In this document: piece by piece, positions 25,942 to 34,205 of the stretch
Position numbering within the stretch: the first letter of the stretch is position 1
Layout: each line of letters begins with the position of its first letter
Origin: Paenibacillus sp. G2S3
Lineage (GTDB): Bacteria > Bacillota > Bacilli > Paenibacillales > Paenibacillaceae
Direction: 5' to 3'
Assembly: GCF_030123105.1 (NCBI RefSeq)
Contig: NZ_CP126095.1
Coordinates: forward strand, 4,340,001-4,404,000
DNA length: 64,000 nucleotides
Notes under the pieces: generated by a model
What the model was told of the DNA's origin: nothing
What the model saw: only the letters and a program-made list of their open reading frames with translations
The model's database searches: none
Position numbers and translations under genes: made by a program

Positions 25942-28212
25942 TTACTTATTGGAATTCAAGTGTACAATCAGCTCATCCAACCCTTGCTCCGACATGGCAC
26001 CTTGACTGAACGCAACCAGTGCACGAAGAGGCATGTAGCGCATCATTGCCATCATCATGTCCGATCCGTCCTGCATCATGGACATCATCCCACCAGCTTG
26101 CGACAACATGGATTGAATAATAGCAGCACCCTGTGGATCTCCCATAAGATCACCTATTGTTGAATTACGGGTATAGGATTTAGGTAAAATTACTGTCGAT
26201 TCAACAACCACACGCTCAGCAAATACGAGCGCTTGAGAGGAAGGTCCCACCAAAATCTCAAATTCACCGGTTTCCACATGCCAGTCTCTCAACTCCACGT
26301 TGTAATAAGCGAATGCTCTGCTATCAAGCGTAAAGCTCAACAGCTTCGTTTCCCCAGGAAGTAGATCTACCTTCGCGAAGCCCTTTAATTCCTTGTCTGG
26401 CCGCACCACATTACTGAGTACGTCTTTGACATAAAGCTGCACGATTTCTTTACCCTGCATAGCTCCTGTGTTCGTGACCTTCACACTTACTTGTAGCGTG
26501 TCGGTATCTTTCAAACTGTGAGTACTCACTGAAAGATCGGAGTATGCAAATGTCGTATAACTGAGACCATATCCAAACGGGAATAAAGGTGTAATCCGCT
26601 TAGCATCGTAGTAGCGATATCCTACAAACAGTCCTTCCTTATATTCAACGGTATCTCCTTCGCCAGGGAAGTTTAAGTAGGAAGGATTATGCTCCAGCTG
26701 CATAGGAAATGTCTCAGCTAGCTTACCTGATGGACTAACCTTCCCGAATAACAGATCGGAGATGGCCCCCCCAAGCGCTTGCCCACCTAAATAGCCCTCT
26801 AGCACGGCCTTGACGTTGCTGATCCAAGGCATTTCAATGGGCGATCCGTTACTTAGCACTACTACAACATTAGACTGAACTTTCGCCACTGCCTCGATAA
26901 GGCAGATCTGACTCTCCGGAATACGAAGATGCGTCCGGTCGTAGCCTTCAGATTCATAGCGCTCCGGCAATCCGACGAACACAATCGCCGTATCCACTTG
27001 TGAAGCGGCTTCTATGGCTTGTTCAATAAGCTCCAGACTCGGCTCATCGCTATCAGAAGTGTACCCTTGAGCATAAGTCAAGTTCGCAGATGAACCCGCT
27101 TCTTCTTGGAGACTGTTAAATATATCATCCAGCCTAGTTGGCTTGATATGTGAGCTTCCACCGCCTTGATACCGTGGATTACGGGCAAAATCACCGATCA
27201 CCGCATAGGAGCCTTCACGTTTTAGAGGTAGTAGTCCACCCTCGTTTTTTAGGAGTACCATGCTTTCTCTAGCAGCAACTCTAGCTAATTGGTGATGTGC
27301 TTCTAGATCATAGGAAGCATTTTCTTTGCGATTCTCCACAGCTTTGGAAATAATAGAGAGCAAGCGACCAACGGCACGATCCAGTGCTGCTTCTGACAAT
27401 GTTCCGCTACGTACGGCATCAATAATCTTCTGATCCCCAGCGCCATTACTTGACGGCATTTCCAGCTCCAAACCTGCTGCTAAACCTTTAGCACGCTCAT
27501 TAACCGCACCCCAGTCAGAAACAACAAACCCTTCATGGCCCCACTCTTCTTTTAATATATCTGTGAGTAAATACGGATTCTCTGAAGCATACTCACCGTT
27601 TACCTGATTGTAAGAGCACATAACGGTCCAGGGCTGCGCCTTTTTCACCACACTCTCGAAGCTCGCCAAGTAGATTTCTCTTAGTGTACGCTCATCTACA
27701 ATCGCATCTACTGACATCCGCCGATGTTCTTGATTATTTGCAGCAAAGTGTTTTAACGAAGTCCCTACGCCTTGGCTTTGAACGCCTTCAATATGGCCTA
27801 CTGCCATCTCGGAGGATAAATACGGATCTTCAGAGAAATATTCAAAATTGCGGCCGCATAAGGGTGAACGTTTAATATTAGCTCCAGGCCCCAGTAAAAT
27901 AGAGACATCTTCTGCCTGACACTCTTCCCCAATGGCTGCGCCTACCTGCTTAATTAGCTCCCGATCCCAAGAGCAAGCCATTCCAGCTCCCGCCGGAAAA
28001 CAAGTTGAAGGAACACTATCGAATATACCCAAATGATCATTCCCGGCTTTTTGCTTTCGCAGACCATGTGGGCCATCTGTCATCATGATGGATGGAATAC
28101 CTAATCGTTCAACGGCTTTGGTCTGCCAGAAATCTAGTCCTGAGCAAAGGCCTGCTTTTTCCTCTAAAGTCATTTGTGCAATAAGTTCTTGAATGTTAGG
28201 TACCATGTTCAT
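25942..28212 (-). CDS. GH3 beta-glucosidase
   Basis: Cytosolic family 3 beta-glucosidase (756 residues). It has the barrel with PHGLR (48-52), [12 protein letters not shown] (154-165) and nucleophile Asp233 ([12 protein letters not shown]), the alpha/beta sandwich ([18 protein letters not shown] region), a fibronectin III-like domain (about 580-680) and a Met-rich helical C-terminal extension (about 690-756), an extension also found in other Bacillota GH3 enzymes. It cleaves terminal beta-linked glucose or related sugars, probably from disaccharides brought in by the symporter encoded 27 bases upstream. AAGGAG precedes the ATG by four or five bases. Confidence 0.92.
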   Translation of the reverse strand: MNMVPNIQELIAQMTLEEKAGLCSGLDFWQTKAVERLGIPSIMMTDGPHGLRKQKAGNDHLGIFDSVPSTCFPAGAGMACSWDRELIKQVGAAIGEECQAEDVSILLGPGANIKRSPLCGRNFEYFSEDPYLSSEMAVGHIEGVQSQGVGTSLKHFAANNQEHRRMSVDAIVDERTLREIYLASFESVVKKAQPWTVMCSYNQVNGEYASENPYLLTDILKEEWGHEGFVVSDWGAVNERAKGLAAGLELEMPSSNGAGDQKIIDAVRSGTLSEAALDRAVGRLLSIISKAVENRKENASYDLEAHHQLARVAARESMVLLKNEGGLLPLKREGSYAVIGDFARNPRYQGGGSSHIKPTRLDDIFNSLQEEAGSSANLTYAQGYTSDSDEPSLELIEQAIEAASQVDTAIVFVGLPERYESEGYDRTHLRIPESQICLIEAVAKVQSNVVVVLSNGSPIEMPWISNVKAVLEGYLGGQALGGAISDLLFGKVSPSGKLAETFPMQLEHNPSYLNFPGEGDTVEYKEGLFVGYRYYDAKRITPLFPFGYGLSYTTFAYSDLSVSTHSLKDTDTLQVSVKVTNTGAMQGKEIVQLYVKDVLSNVVRPDKELKGFAKVDLLPGETKLLSFTLDSRAFAYYNVELRDWHVETGEFEILVGPSSQALVFAERVVVESTVILPKSYTRNSTIGDLMGDPQGAAIIQSMLSQAGGMMSMMQDGSDMMMAMMRYMPLRALVAFSQGAMSEQGLDELIVHLNSNK

Positions 28213-28239
28213 TTCACTCCTTATGATTGACTAGCTTCT

Positions 28240-29595
28240 CTACATAGCGATAGAAGAATTGCGACGTTCCTCGAGCTCACGCATCATAACGGGTTGATCC
28301 TTGTCAAGACGATAGAACAACAGCAGAGTAATCATTATGATTTGGCCAATAATTGGTGCCCATAAATAGTTAAATGATATCGCGGCTAATGCGGATTCTG
28401 ACTGCGCCGTTGAATTAGCTACATAACCACCCATCGACAATATCACCCCACCAAGTGCTCCGCCGAGTCCCATTCCCACCTTAACCCCAAAGCTAGCAGC
28501 TGAATAAAGTAGTCCTTGTGCCCGAACGCCTGATTTCCATTCCCCATAATCAACCGTGTCGGCCATCATAGCAAAAATCAAACCTGCTCCTACTCCCATA
28601 CCAAGCCCGCTTACAAGTAACCCTGCCAACAGCACCGGAACAGAAAGGGCATTCCCCCCAGTAATGGCGATAAGGTAGCCAATGATAGATACCACTGATC
28701 CTATAATAATTGTGTTCCTTTTCCCGATTTTTTTCACAATAAAAGGAGCGATTACCATCGATAATATCATCAACAATTGCATCGAATTCACTATTGGAAT
28801 GAGCTCCGGCTTTTTCATATAATAGGTCATGTAATAAATGCTGGTCTGCCCTTGTATCGAGGTTGTGATCCACAGGAACAAGCTCAGTAGAAGCATGATC
28901 AACCAAGGTACATTTCCTTTGAGCGCTTTAACACCTTCTCGCATCGGAAGCGGCTTTTCATCAATGGCTTTTACGCGTTCTTTAGTGTTCGCAAACATGT
29001 TAAGAAACAGCAGCAGTGCAATGCTTGAGAACAGGATCATGGTGACCAGAAAACCCTTAGCTTGATCGCCACCACCAAAAGCCTTCACAAGCGGCATGGT
29101 TCCAGCACTAACTGTAACGACCCCAATCACGGCGAACATCATACGAACGGTATTGATTACTGTACGTTCATTAGAATTACTAGTCAGACTTGGCAGGATC
29201 GCAGACAGGGGGAGATTAATACCGGAATACATAATACCGAGCACGGTGTATGAAATGTATGCGTATACGAGTTTACCTGTATCACCAAAATCCGGCGTTA
29301 AAAACATAAGTACAGCAGTCAAACTGAAAGGAACAGCAAGCCAAAGGAAGTACGGTCTACATTTCCCCCATTTCGTTTGTGTGCGGTCAATCATCACACC
29401 AATAAACGGCTCGACGATCGCATCAATTACGCGGGCAACAAGAAATACCACAGCTACCGCACCAGGGTTCAGACCAAACACATCCGTGTAGAAGTACATG
29501 AGATAAAGTGTTGTCATCTGGAAAATCAAATTTGACGCGGTATCCCCTAGACCATAACTAATTCGCTCTCTCCACGGCATTTGATTTTCATTCAT
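28240..29595 (-). CDS. GPH family glycoside-cation symporter
   Basis: Twelve-helix MelB/XynP-type sodium or proton symporter. Signatures are an N-terminal YGLGDTASNLIFQMTTLYLM and the loop DRTQTKWGKCRPYFLW after helix 2 (about residues 64-79). The length (451) is usual. GGGGGAG sits eight bases before the ATG. It is the first gene of an operon with two cytosolic GH3 glycosidases, so it probably imports an intact beta-glycoside that they hydrolyse. A cre-like site in front implies glucose repression. Confidence 0.93.
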   Translation of the reverse strand: MNENQMPWRERISYGLGDTASNLIFQMTTLYLMYFYTDVFGLNPGAVAVVFLVARVIDAIVEPFIGVMIDRTQTKWGKCRPYFLWLAVPFSLTAVLMFLTPDFGDTGKLVYAYISYTVLGIMYSGINLPLSAILPSLTSNSNERTVINTVRMMFAVIGVVTVSAGTMPLVKAFGGGDQAKGFLVTMILFSSIALLLFLNMFANTKERVKAIDEKPLPMREGVKALKGNVPWLIMLLLSLFLWITTSIQGQTSIYYMTYYMKKPELIPIVNSMQLLMILSMVIAPFIVKKIGKRNTIIIGSVVSIIGYLIAITGGNALSVPVLLAGLLVSGLGMGVGAGLIFAMMADTVDYGEWKSGVRAQGLLYSAASFGVKVGMGLGGALGGVILSMGGYVANSTAQSESALAAISFNYLWAPIIGQIIMITLLLFYRLDKDQPVMMRELEERRNSSIAM

Positions 29596-29619
29596 ACTAC
29601 CATCTCCCCCGCGTCTAAT

Positions 29620-29646
29620 TGTTAGCGCTTTCTTAATTGCATTGTA
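29620..29646 (-). promoter_or_regulatory. cre-like CcpA site and -10 element of the symporter-GH3 operon
   Basis: Minus-strand -10 TACAAT (29641-29646) is followed by AGAAAGCGCTAACA (29620-29633), which matches the cre consensus at 13 of 14 positions and starts at the predicted +1. No convincing -35 is visible, so an activator may be needed. Confidence 0.65.
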
Positions 29647-29677
29647 CTGAAGCTAATTCTTTTAAACTGTCCGTATT

Positions 29678-30583
29678 TTAACGAAAATAGGGGGCATTTT
29701 TATCTTTTAACTGAGCGGATGCATTATGGTTACTGTCAGGATACAGATCAACCTTAAAGAGCTTGCAGAAAATTAGCATACATGTGATTGTGATAAACGC
29801 TCCAAATAATACATCCGTTGCAAAATGGTCACCCATAATTATGCGGCTAGTCGAAGTGCAAATCCCCCACGCCACTGCACAGGCAAGCATGAAATTGCGC
29901 CATTTACTGACGAAAGGCATAAACATCATCCACAGCATCATGGTCCAGCCATTAGCCGAATGACCCGAAGGAAAGGACTTGTATGCTTCCGAAGTGACAC
30001 CGTTCTCTTGAATACCTTGGGGGTGGAACCAGCCAGTAAACAGTGAATAGTCACCCTCCATATTGCGAAAACGCATCCTTCCCCAAAAGATTTTGATGAT
30101 ATTTACAAGTAGAATCTCCGCAAATACGATCACGATTGCTGCCCAAGCAGCACGGTTGTATTGGCTTAGCGTTTGAACCGATACACGCTTCAATAGCCAT
30201 TGTACCAGCGTTGCAATTACTATTGTGATAGCTAAACTGATGAGCATAACACGATTTCCATCCAGCTCATATCCGCGTGAGAGAGTAATGGTTAGAATAC
30301 CAAATCCACTAAGTAGGATGAATAAAGTGGATACTAAACGGACCACAACCTTCTTCATCAATCGTTCATTTCTAACCGTACTAAATAGAATATTGCCAGC
30401 TGCGAATAACACTAGGAAAGCTGGATGTTCTCCATACACCTCAAAAAACCAACCAAACCGAGATTCATGTTCGTTGTACAGCGCTTTGGATAGATTCAGA
30501 TCATTAAACGTAAAGATCGTCATTAATACCACCCATACCATAAGAAATCCCCATATAAAACGTTTTGTCCCTTTAGTCGTCAT
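29678..30583 (-). CDS. PAP2 family phosphatase
   Basis: Six-helix membrane phosphatase of the type 2 phosphatidic-acid family. The three signature motifs are present: KIFWGRMRFRN, SFPSGHSANG and SRIIMGDHFATD, giving the catalytic histidines and arginine. Members hydrolyse lipid phosphates or undecaprenyl-PP on the outer membrane face. The C-terminal tail is hydrophilic. GGGG sits eight bases before the ATG. The cre-like site at its promoter is unusual for a lipid phosphatase and ties it to carbon status. Confidence 0.92.
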   Translation of the reverse strand: MTTKGTKRFIWGFLMVWVVLMTIFTFNDLNLSKALYNEHESRFGWFFEVYGEHPAFLVLFAAGNILFSTVRNERLMKKVVVRLVSTLFILLSGFGILTITLSRGYELDGNRVMLISLAITIVIATLVQWLLKRVSVQTLSQYNRAAWAAIVIVFAEILLVNIIKIFWGRMRFRNMEGDYSLFTGWFHPQGIQENGVTSEAYKSFPSGHSANGWTMMLWMMFMPFVSKWRNFMLACAVAWGICTSTSRIIMGDHFATDVLFGAFITITCMLIFCKLFKVDLYPDSNHNASAQLKDKNAPYFR

Positions 30584-30608
30584 CTCCTTGACCCCTTTAT
30601 AATCGTTT

Positions 30609-30634
30609 GGAAAACGCTTACAATCGAGATTATA
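30609..30634 (-). promoter_or_regulatory. cre-like CcpA site and -10 element of the PAP2 gene
   Basis: Minus-strand -10 TATAAT (30629-30634) is followed by TGTAAGCGTTTTCC (30609-30622), a 13 of 14 match to the cre consensus. It starts at the predicted +1, the same geometry as the other two cre-like sites in the window. Confidence 0.6.
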
Positions 30635-30729
30635 AAGCTCCCCATGTGGTTTCGGATAGGCGAATAATAACTAAAACTAGGGTAAATTTTAACTCTCCTC
30701 CTAAGTGAACAAGTGATCCATAAAATAAA

Positions 30730-30772
30730 CGGGCCAGCAGTCCATCACCTAAACGGTGAGGGTGCCGACCCG
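30730..30772 (-). terminator. Probable terminator of the esterase gene
   Basis: Imperfect hairpin with outer CGGG/CCCG and inner ATCACC/GGTGA pairing (30730-30772); on the minus strand the tail CGTTTATTTTAT follows. It lies 15 bases beyond the esterase stop. Confidence 0.6.
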
Positions 30773-30787
30773 CTCTACTATTACTAT

Positions 30788-31894
30788 TTATAAGAATATT
30801 CGCTTAATATCCTTAGCTATTTCGTGAAGACAATCTTCTGCCTGAGGATATAATCCGGTTTTATCTAAAAAAGCATGATCTACTCCGTTATACTGAATCA
30901 GCTTGGTTGCAACGCCAGAACGAGTTAATTTACGAGCGTACGCTTCACATTCGAGCCTGAGATAATCAAACTCCGCCACCACAATCAATGTTTCAGGCAT
31001 CCCCTTTAAATCTTCTGCCAATAAAGGGGAGAAATAAGGGTCCGTTGGTTCTGCATTATTTTGCAAATACATCTTCAGTATCAATTCACTCATTTGACCC
31101 AAGCCTTGAACAGACGGGACAATTAGTTCCTGATGATTTCTAATATCGTACTGATCCAAGCTCCACTCGAAATCGTCGATTTTGACGTCTGCCATATTTA
31201 CCGTTGGATAAATAAGCGCCTGATATTTAATCATGCTTGTTCCTTTATCGCGATCCATAAGTGCACACACCGTAGCTAAATTGCCACCGGCACTATCCCC
31301 AGATACTGCGATTTTTTGCGGATCTGCGTTGATCTCATCAGCATGCTCATAAACCCATTGAACCGTTTCGAAGCAATCTGTAAGTCCAGCAGGAAACGCA
31401 TGCTCCGGTGCTAATCGGTAATCCACTGAGACTACGACTGCACCTGCTATCTCAGCCAAAGCTTTACATGGATTCTCCACAACATCAACTGTGCCTCCAA
31501 TAAAACCACCGCCATGAAAAAATACTACTACCGGCAAAGGCCCCTCTTGTACAGGTGTATAAATCCGTAGGGATATTGGACCATTAGATCCTTCTATTGT
31601 TTTGTAAGCGGTGTCAACTTTGGTCTGCGTAATGTCATCATTTACCCAACCGAACATGGCTCTTATGGTTTGCACAAATTTCATCATATCGGAAGGATCA
31701 GGAATGGTTCTCTCCATCGATGCCATAGCTTGTGCTTGTTGTTGTTGAACCTGATATACACGTGGGTCTAATTGTCCTTGCTCATCCGAATCTGGAATCG
31801 GTTTGACTACGAATGGATAATCGTCCCGTTTTCCAATCACTGCCTTGTCTTCGAGGGAACTAATTAATTGTTTATATTGCTCTTTGGTATCCAT
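30788..31894 (-). CDS. Alpha/beta hydrolase, HSL (hormone-sensitive lipase-like) esterase
   Basis: Cytosolic esterase of the HSL/family IV type. It has the oxyanion HGGG at 127-130 (FFHGGGFIGG), nucleophile Ser201 in GDSAGGN, Asp310 (VAEFDYLR) and His340 (GVDHAFLD). The length of 368 includes an N-terminal cap region of about 100 residues. It probably hydrolyses short-chain acyl esters, perhaps acetylated sugars or aromatic esters. It is divergent from an IclR-type regulator whose likely operator lies in the shared intergenic region, so the esterase is a probable target. Confidence 0.9.
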   Translation of the reverse strand: MDTKEQYKQLISSLEDKAVIGKRDDYPFVVKPIPDSDEQGQLDPRVYQVQQQQAQAMASMERTIPDPSDMMKFVQTIRAMFGWVNDDITQTKVDTAYKTIEGSNGPISLRIYTPVQEGPLPVVVFFHGGGFIGGTVDVVENPCKALAEIAGAVVVSVDYRLAPEHAFPAGLTDCFETVQWVYEHADEINADPQKIAVSGDSAGGNLATVCALMDRDKGTSMIKYQALIYPTVNMADVKIDDFEWSLDQYDIRNHQELIVPSVQGLGQMSELILKMYLQNNAEPTDPYFSPLLAEDLKGMPETLIVVAEFDYLRLECEAYARKLTRSGVATKLIQYNGVDHAFLDKTGLYPQAEDCLHEIAKDIKRIFL

Positions 31895-31996
31895 GATTCA
31901 CATCTCCTTACGTTCTGTTTGTTTATGATCACAGGATTGATAAAAGCCCTTACATCTGTATAATAATAGGCAATTGTCGATCCAAACAATGCATAA

Positions 31997-32013
31997 GTTC
32001 CTGTATACGGAAC
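31997..32013. promoter_or_regulatory. Candidate IclR operator
   Basis: GTTCC-N7-GGAAC inverted repeat (31997-32013) lies in the divergent region between the esterase gene and the iclR-type gene. IclR-family operators often have GTTCC/GGAAC arms. It is 42 bases before the iclR-type start, so it could control both directions. Confidence 0.5.
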
Positions 32014-32054
32014 AATAATTCTAAATTTTTTTTAATAGTGAGGGAGTTCGACTT

Positions 32055-32825
32055 ATGCCAAATACAAATCCACAAATCCTTCTGTCTGTTCAAAATGCCT
32101 TACGCCTGTTAAAGTTGTTCACCCTATCTACACCTGAAAAACGGTTAACCGAATTATCTAATGAGTTAGGTCTCGGTAAAAGCACAACCAGTCGTCTACT
32201 ATCCACACTGCTGAGTGAGGGTTTTGTTTACCAAGATCCGATCTCTAATAAATATAGACTCGGTCAACGAATTGTATCACTATACAACGTTATCGTCTCT
32301 TCATATGTAGACCTAGCAGAAGCAGCAAAACCGCTGACCGCTCGACTTGCGCGTGAAACTTCCGAGGCGATATTAGTGGCTGTATTAGAAGAGGATGAGA
32401 TCGTGTACATTTTCAAAGAAGACGGTTCTACTAAAGAAGACTTAGCCGCTTCTGTAGGTGCAAGAAATCCTGCCCATTGTACAAGCTCCGGGAAATTGCT
32501 CTTAGCTTATCAAGATCCAGTCACACTCAGCAGGATATTAGAGCGCCCTCTTAACCGATATACATCAAATACCATTACCGATCCGTCCGAATTAAAGGAG
32601 CAGATTTCACGTATTCGAGATCAGGATTATTGCGTCTCTATAGGGGAATATATCGAAAATATTGTTTCAATCTCCGCGCCCCTATGGGACTCAACAGGCC
32701 AAGTGATATCCACCATTACTTTAATGGGCCCGACTCAACGCTTGAATGAAGAACGAATTACTTCTTACACCAACAAGGTCGTAAAGACGGCAAAAGAAAT
32801 ATCTCGTCAGTTCGGTTATCTGTGA
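32055..32825 (+). CDS. IclR family transcriptional regulator
   Basis: N-terminal winged HTH (RLTELSNELGLGKSTTSRLL, about 29-48) and C-terminal GAF-like effector domain (GARNPAHCTSSGKLLLAY is the family signature). The length (256) is standard. GAGGGAG lies eight bases before the ATG. It is divergent from the HSL esterase, which it probably regulates together with itself in response to an aromatic or sugar-derived acid. The ligand is unknown. Confidence 0.93.
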   Translation: MPNTNPQILLSVQNALRLLKLFTLSTPEKRLTELSNELGLGKSTTSRLLSTLLSEGFVYQDPISNKYRLGQRIVSLYNVIVSSYVDLAEAAKPLTARLARETSEAILVAVLEEDEIVYIFKEDGSTKEDLAASVGARNPAHCTSSGKLLLAYQDPVTLSRILERPLNRYTSNTITDPSELKEQISRIRDQDYCVSIGEYIENIVSISAPLWDSTGQVISTITLMGPTQRLNEERITSYTNKVVKTAKEISRQFGYL

Positions 32826-32834
32826 GGATGTTAA

Positions 32835-32876
32835 AAAGCCTAATCCCTTGTGTACACTGACAGGAGATTAGGCTTT
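32835..32876. terminator. Bidirectional terminator between iclR-type and DUF4181 genes
   Basis: Perfect 11-bp arms AAAGCCTAATC (32835-32845) and GATTAGGCTTT (32866-32876). It is followed by five T on the minus side and only TTTATGG on the plus side. It serves convergent genes ending at 32825 and 32890. Confidence 0.8.
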
Positions 32877-32889
32877 ATGGTTCAACCTA

Positions 32890-33231
32890 TTAAAAAAGAA
32901 AATACACTAAAGCCACACCTTCGACTAACAAAATCAGTGAAAGGATATGTTGTTTCGTATGCTTTAAAAATTTCCAATCAATAAATGACTGGAATCCTAG
33001 GGCAATAATTATGAATACAATCCAAAACCATTTCATTCCAATCCCCTGTACGCCATCAGCTATCATTATGATAATTACCGAAATTAATCCAATAAGTCCG
33101 AGTATTAATTTACCTTTTATATTTAGCTCATTACCGTCGTCAGAAAGTTTCTCTTTATCCGGGCCAACAATCCATACCCTTAGAAAAAAACTAGAAAAAG
33201 CAAGAATTAATAATAAGAATGGAATGATCAC
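32890..33231 (-). CDS. DUF4181-like small membrane protein
   Basis: A 113-residue protein with four hydrophobic segments. The MKWFWIVFIIIALGFQSFID and WKFLKHTKQHILSL segments resemble the DUF4181 family of Bacilli, whose function is unknown. The start is GTG at 33229-33231 with GGAGG nine bases upstream. It follows the small protein at 33256 by 24 bases and is probably cotranscribed with it. Confidence 0.7.
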   Translation of the reverse strand: MIIPFLLLILAFSSFFLRVWIVGPDKEKLSDDGNELNIKGKLILGLIGLISVIIIMIADGVQGIGMKWFWIVFIIIALGFQSFIDWKFLKHTKQHILSLILLVEGVALVYFLF

Positions 33232-33255
33232 TCCTGTTGACCTCCTTCTAAGAAG

Positions 33256-33465
33256 TTATTCGTATTTGTTTCTACTCATTTGTTCTTTGATTTCTCTTAA
33301 CTCATTTAATATTTCTTTTGATATTTGCGTACTTCTAGAGTTATCGATGCCTAATTTAATCACAAATACTCCAAGCAAAAAATAAATGACTAGCATTACG
33401 ATGATACTCAACTCATCTCCACTCCCCTTTTTATCGTTTATTTCTTTAAAGATATAGTTATCCAA
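33256..33465 (-). CDS. Small single-helix membrane protein upstream of the DUF4181-like gene
   Basis: Up to 69 residues with one hydrophobic helix (SIIVMLVIYFLLGVFVIKLG) followed by a charged, helical cytosolic tail (KEILNELREIKEQMSRN). The start is uncertain: TTG at 33465 has only a distant AGGAA, while TTG at 33411 has GGAG five bases upstream and would leave 51 residues starting right at the membrane helix. I recognise no family. The pairing with the DUF4181-like gene suggests a small membrane complex (inference). Confidence 0.6.
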   Translation of the reverse strand: MDNYIFKEINDKKGSGDELSIIVMLVIYFLLGVFVIKLGIDNSRSTQISKEILNELREIKEQMSRNKYE

Positions 33466-33531
33466 AGAGTAATTATTCCTATGATACCATAATAAGGATG
33501 ACTAAATAATGCATGAGAACTTGCTGCTAAC

Positions 33532-33586
33532 TTGACAACGGATCTGTATTTTCGATAAAATATATTATATCTTGATAATCGAGATA
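33532..33586 (+). promoter_or_regulatory. Flavodoxin-gene promoter with MarR-type palindrome
   Basis: TTGACA (33532-33537) and TAAAAT (33556-33561) with an 18-bp spacer form a good promoter. A 19-bp near-perfect palindrome (33568-33586; TATCTTGAT-A-ATCGAGATA, 8 of 9 pairs) covers the predicted start point. The form resembles operators of redox-sensing MarR/DUF24 regulators such as MhqR. A tandem GATAATCGA overlaps it. Confidence 0.55.
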
Positions 33587-33681
33587 ATCGAATTGCAAGA
33601 GTCTTTTCAAAGTGAAACTAATAATGCTTCTATTATTTATAGCGGGAATCTGAATAATCTAAACTGAAAAGAGGAACCACA

Positions 33682-34113
33682 ATGGCAGTATTAATTCTAT
33701 ATGCTACAAAATCAGGAGCAACAGAGCAATGTGCAAAAGTATTATCAGAAGAGCTTCCTCATAGTAGGATTTGTAATATTGAAATAGAGAAGCCAAGTCT
33801 TGAGGATTTTGATAGCATTATTGTAGGTGCTGGAGTAAGAGATGAGAAAATTTATAAAGCGATTCGTGATTTTATCAAAAAAAATAAAGATGAGTTACTA
33901 AATAAGAAGATGGGCTACTATATTTGTAACGAGAAACCAAAGACAACCGAGGAATTAATAGAGAAGAATTTCCCGGATGACCTAAAAAAAGCTGCGATTT
34001 GCATCGAATCCTTTGGCGGTTATAAAGCCTATAAAGCGCCCAAGGAAGGTACGGATCAGCTCAAAGGGATTTTTGTTGATAAAATAAGAGAATTTTCAAA
34101 GAAATTCAAATAA
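33682..34113 (+). CDS. Flavodoxin-domain protein (HemG-like)
   Basis: A 143-residue FMN-binding flavodoxin-like protein of the Flavodoxin_5 type. It has the phosphate-binding loop LYATKSGATEQCA (about 6-18), FDSIIVGAGVRDEKIYK and a third segment around CIESFGG. Related proteins include HemG-type protoporphyrinogen oxidases and menaquinone-linked reductases, but the short length leaves the activity open. GAGG is seven bases before the ATG. It is more AT-rich than its neighbours. The palindrome over its promoter suggests control by a redox- or quinone-sensing repressor encoded elsewhere. Confidence 0.82.
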   Translation: MAVLILYATKSGATEQCAKVLSEELPHSRICNIEIEKPSLEDFDSIIVGAGVRDEKIYKAIRDFIKKNKDELLNKKMGYYICNEKPKTTEELIEKNFPDDLKKAAICIESFGGYKAYKAPKEGTDQLKGIFVDKIREFSKKFK

Positions 34114-34134
34114 GAATATAGAATCACAATTAAA

Positions 34135-34173
34135 AATCCGGTTACCAAGACAAATGATCTTGATAACCGGATT
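34135..34173 (+). terminator. Terminator of the flavodoxin gene
   Basis: 16-base arms (34135-34150 and 34158-34173) with one mismatch, followed by C and eight T on the plus strand. The minus-strand serine hydrolase gene ends only 33 bases beyond it and may share it. Confidence 0.9.
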
Positions 34174-34205
34174 CTTTTTTTTGGAAAATATAATTGAATC
34201 GTTTA

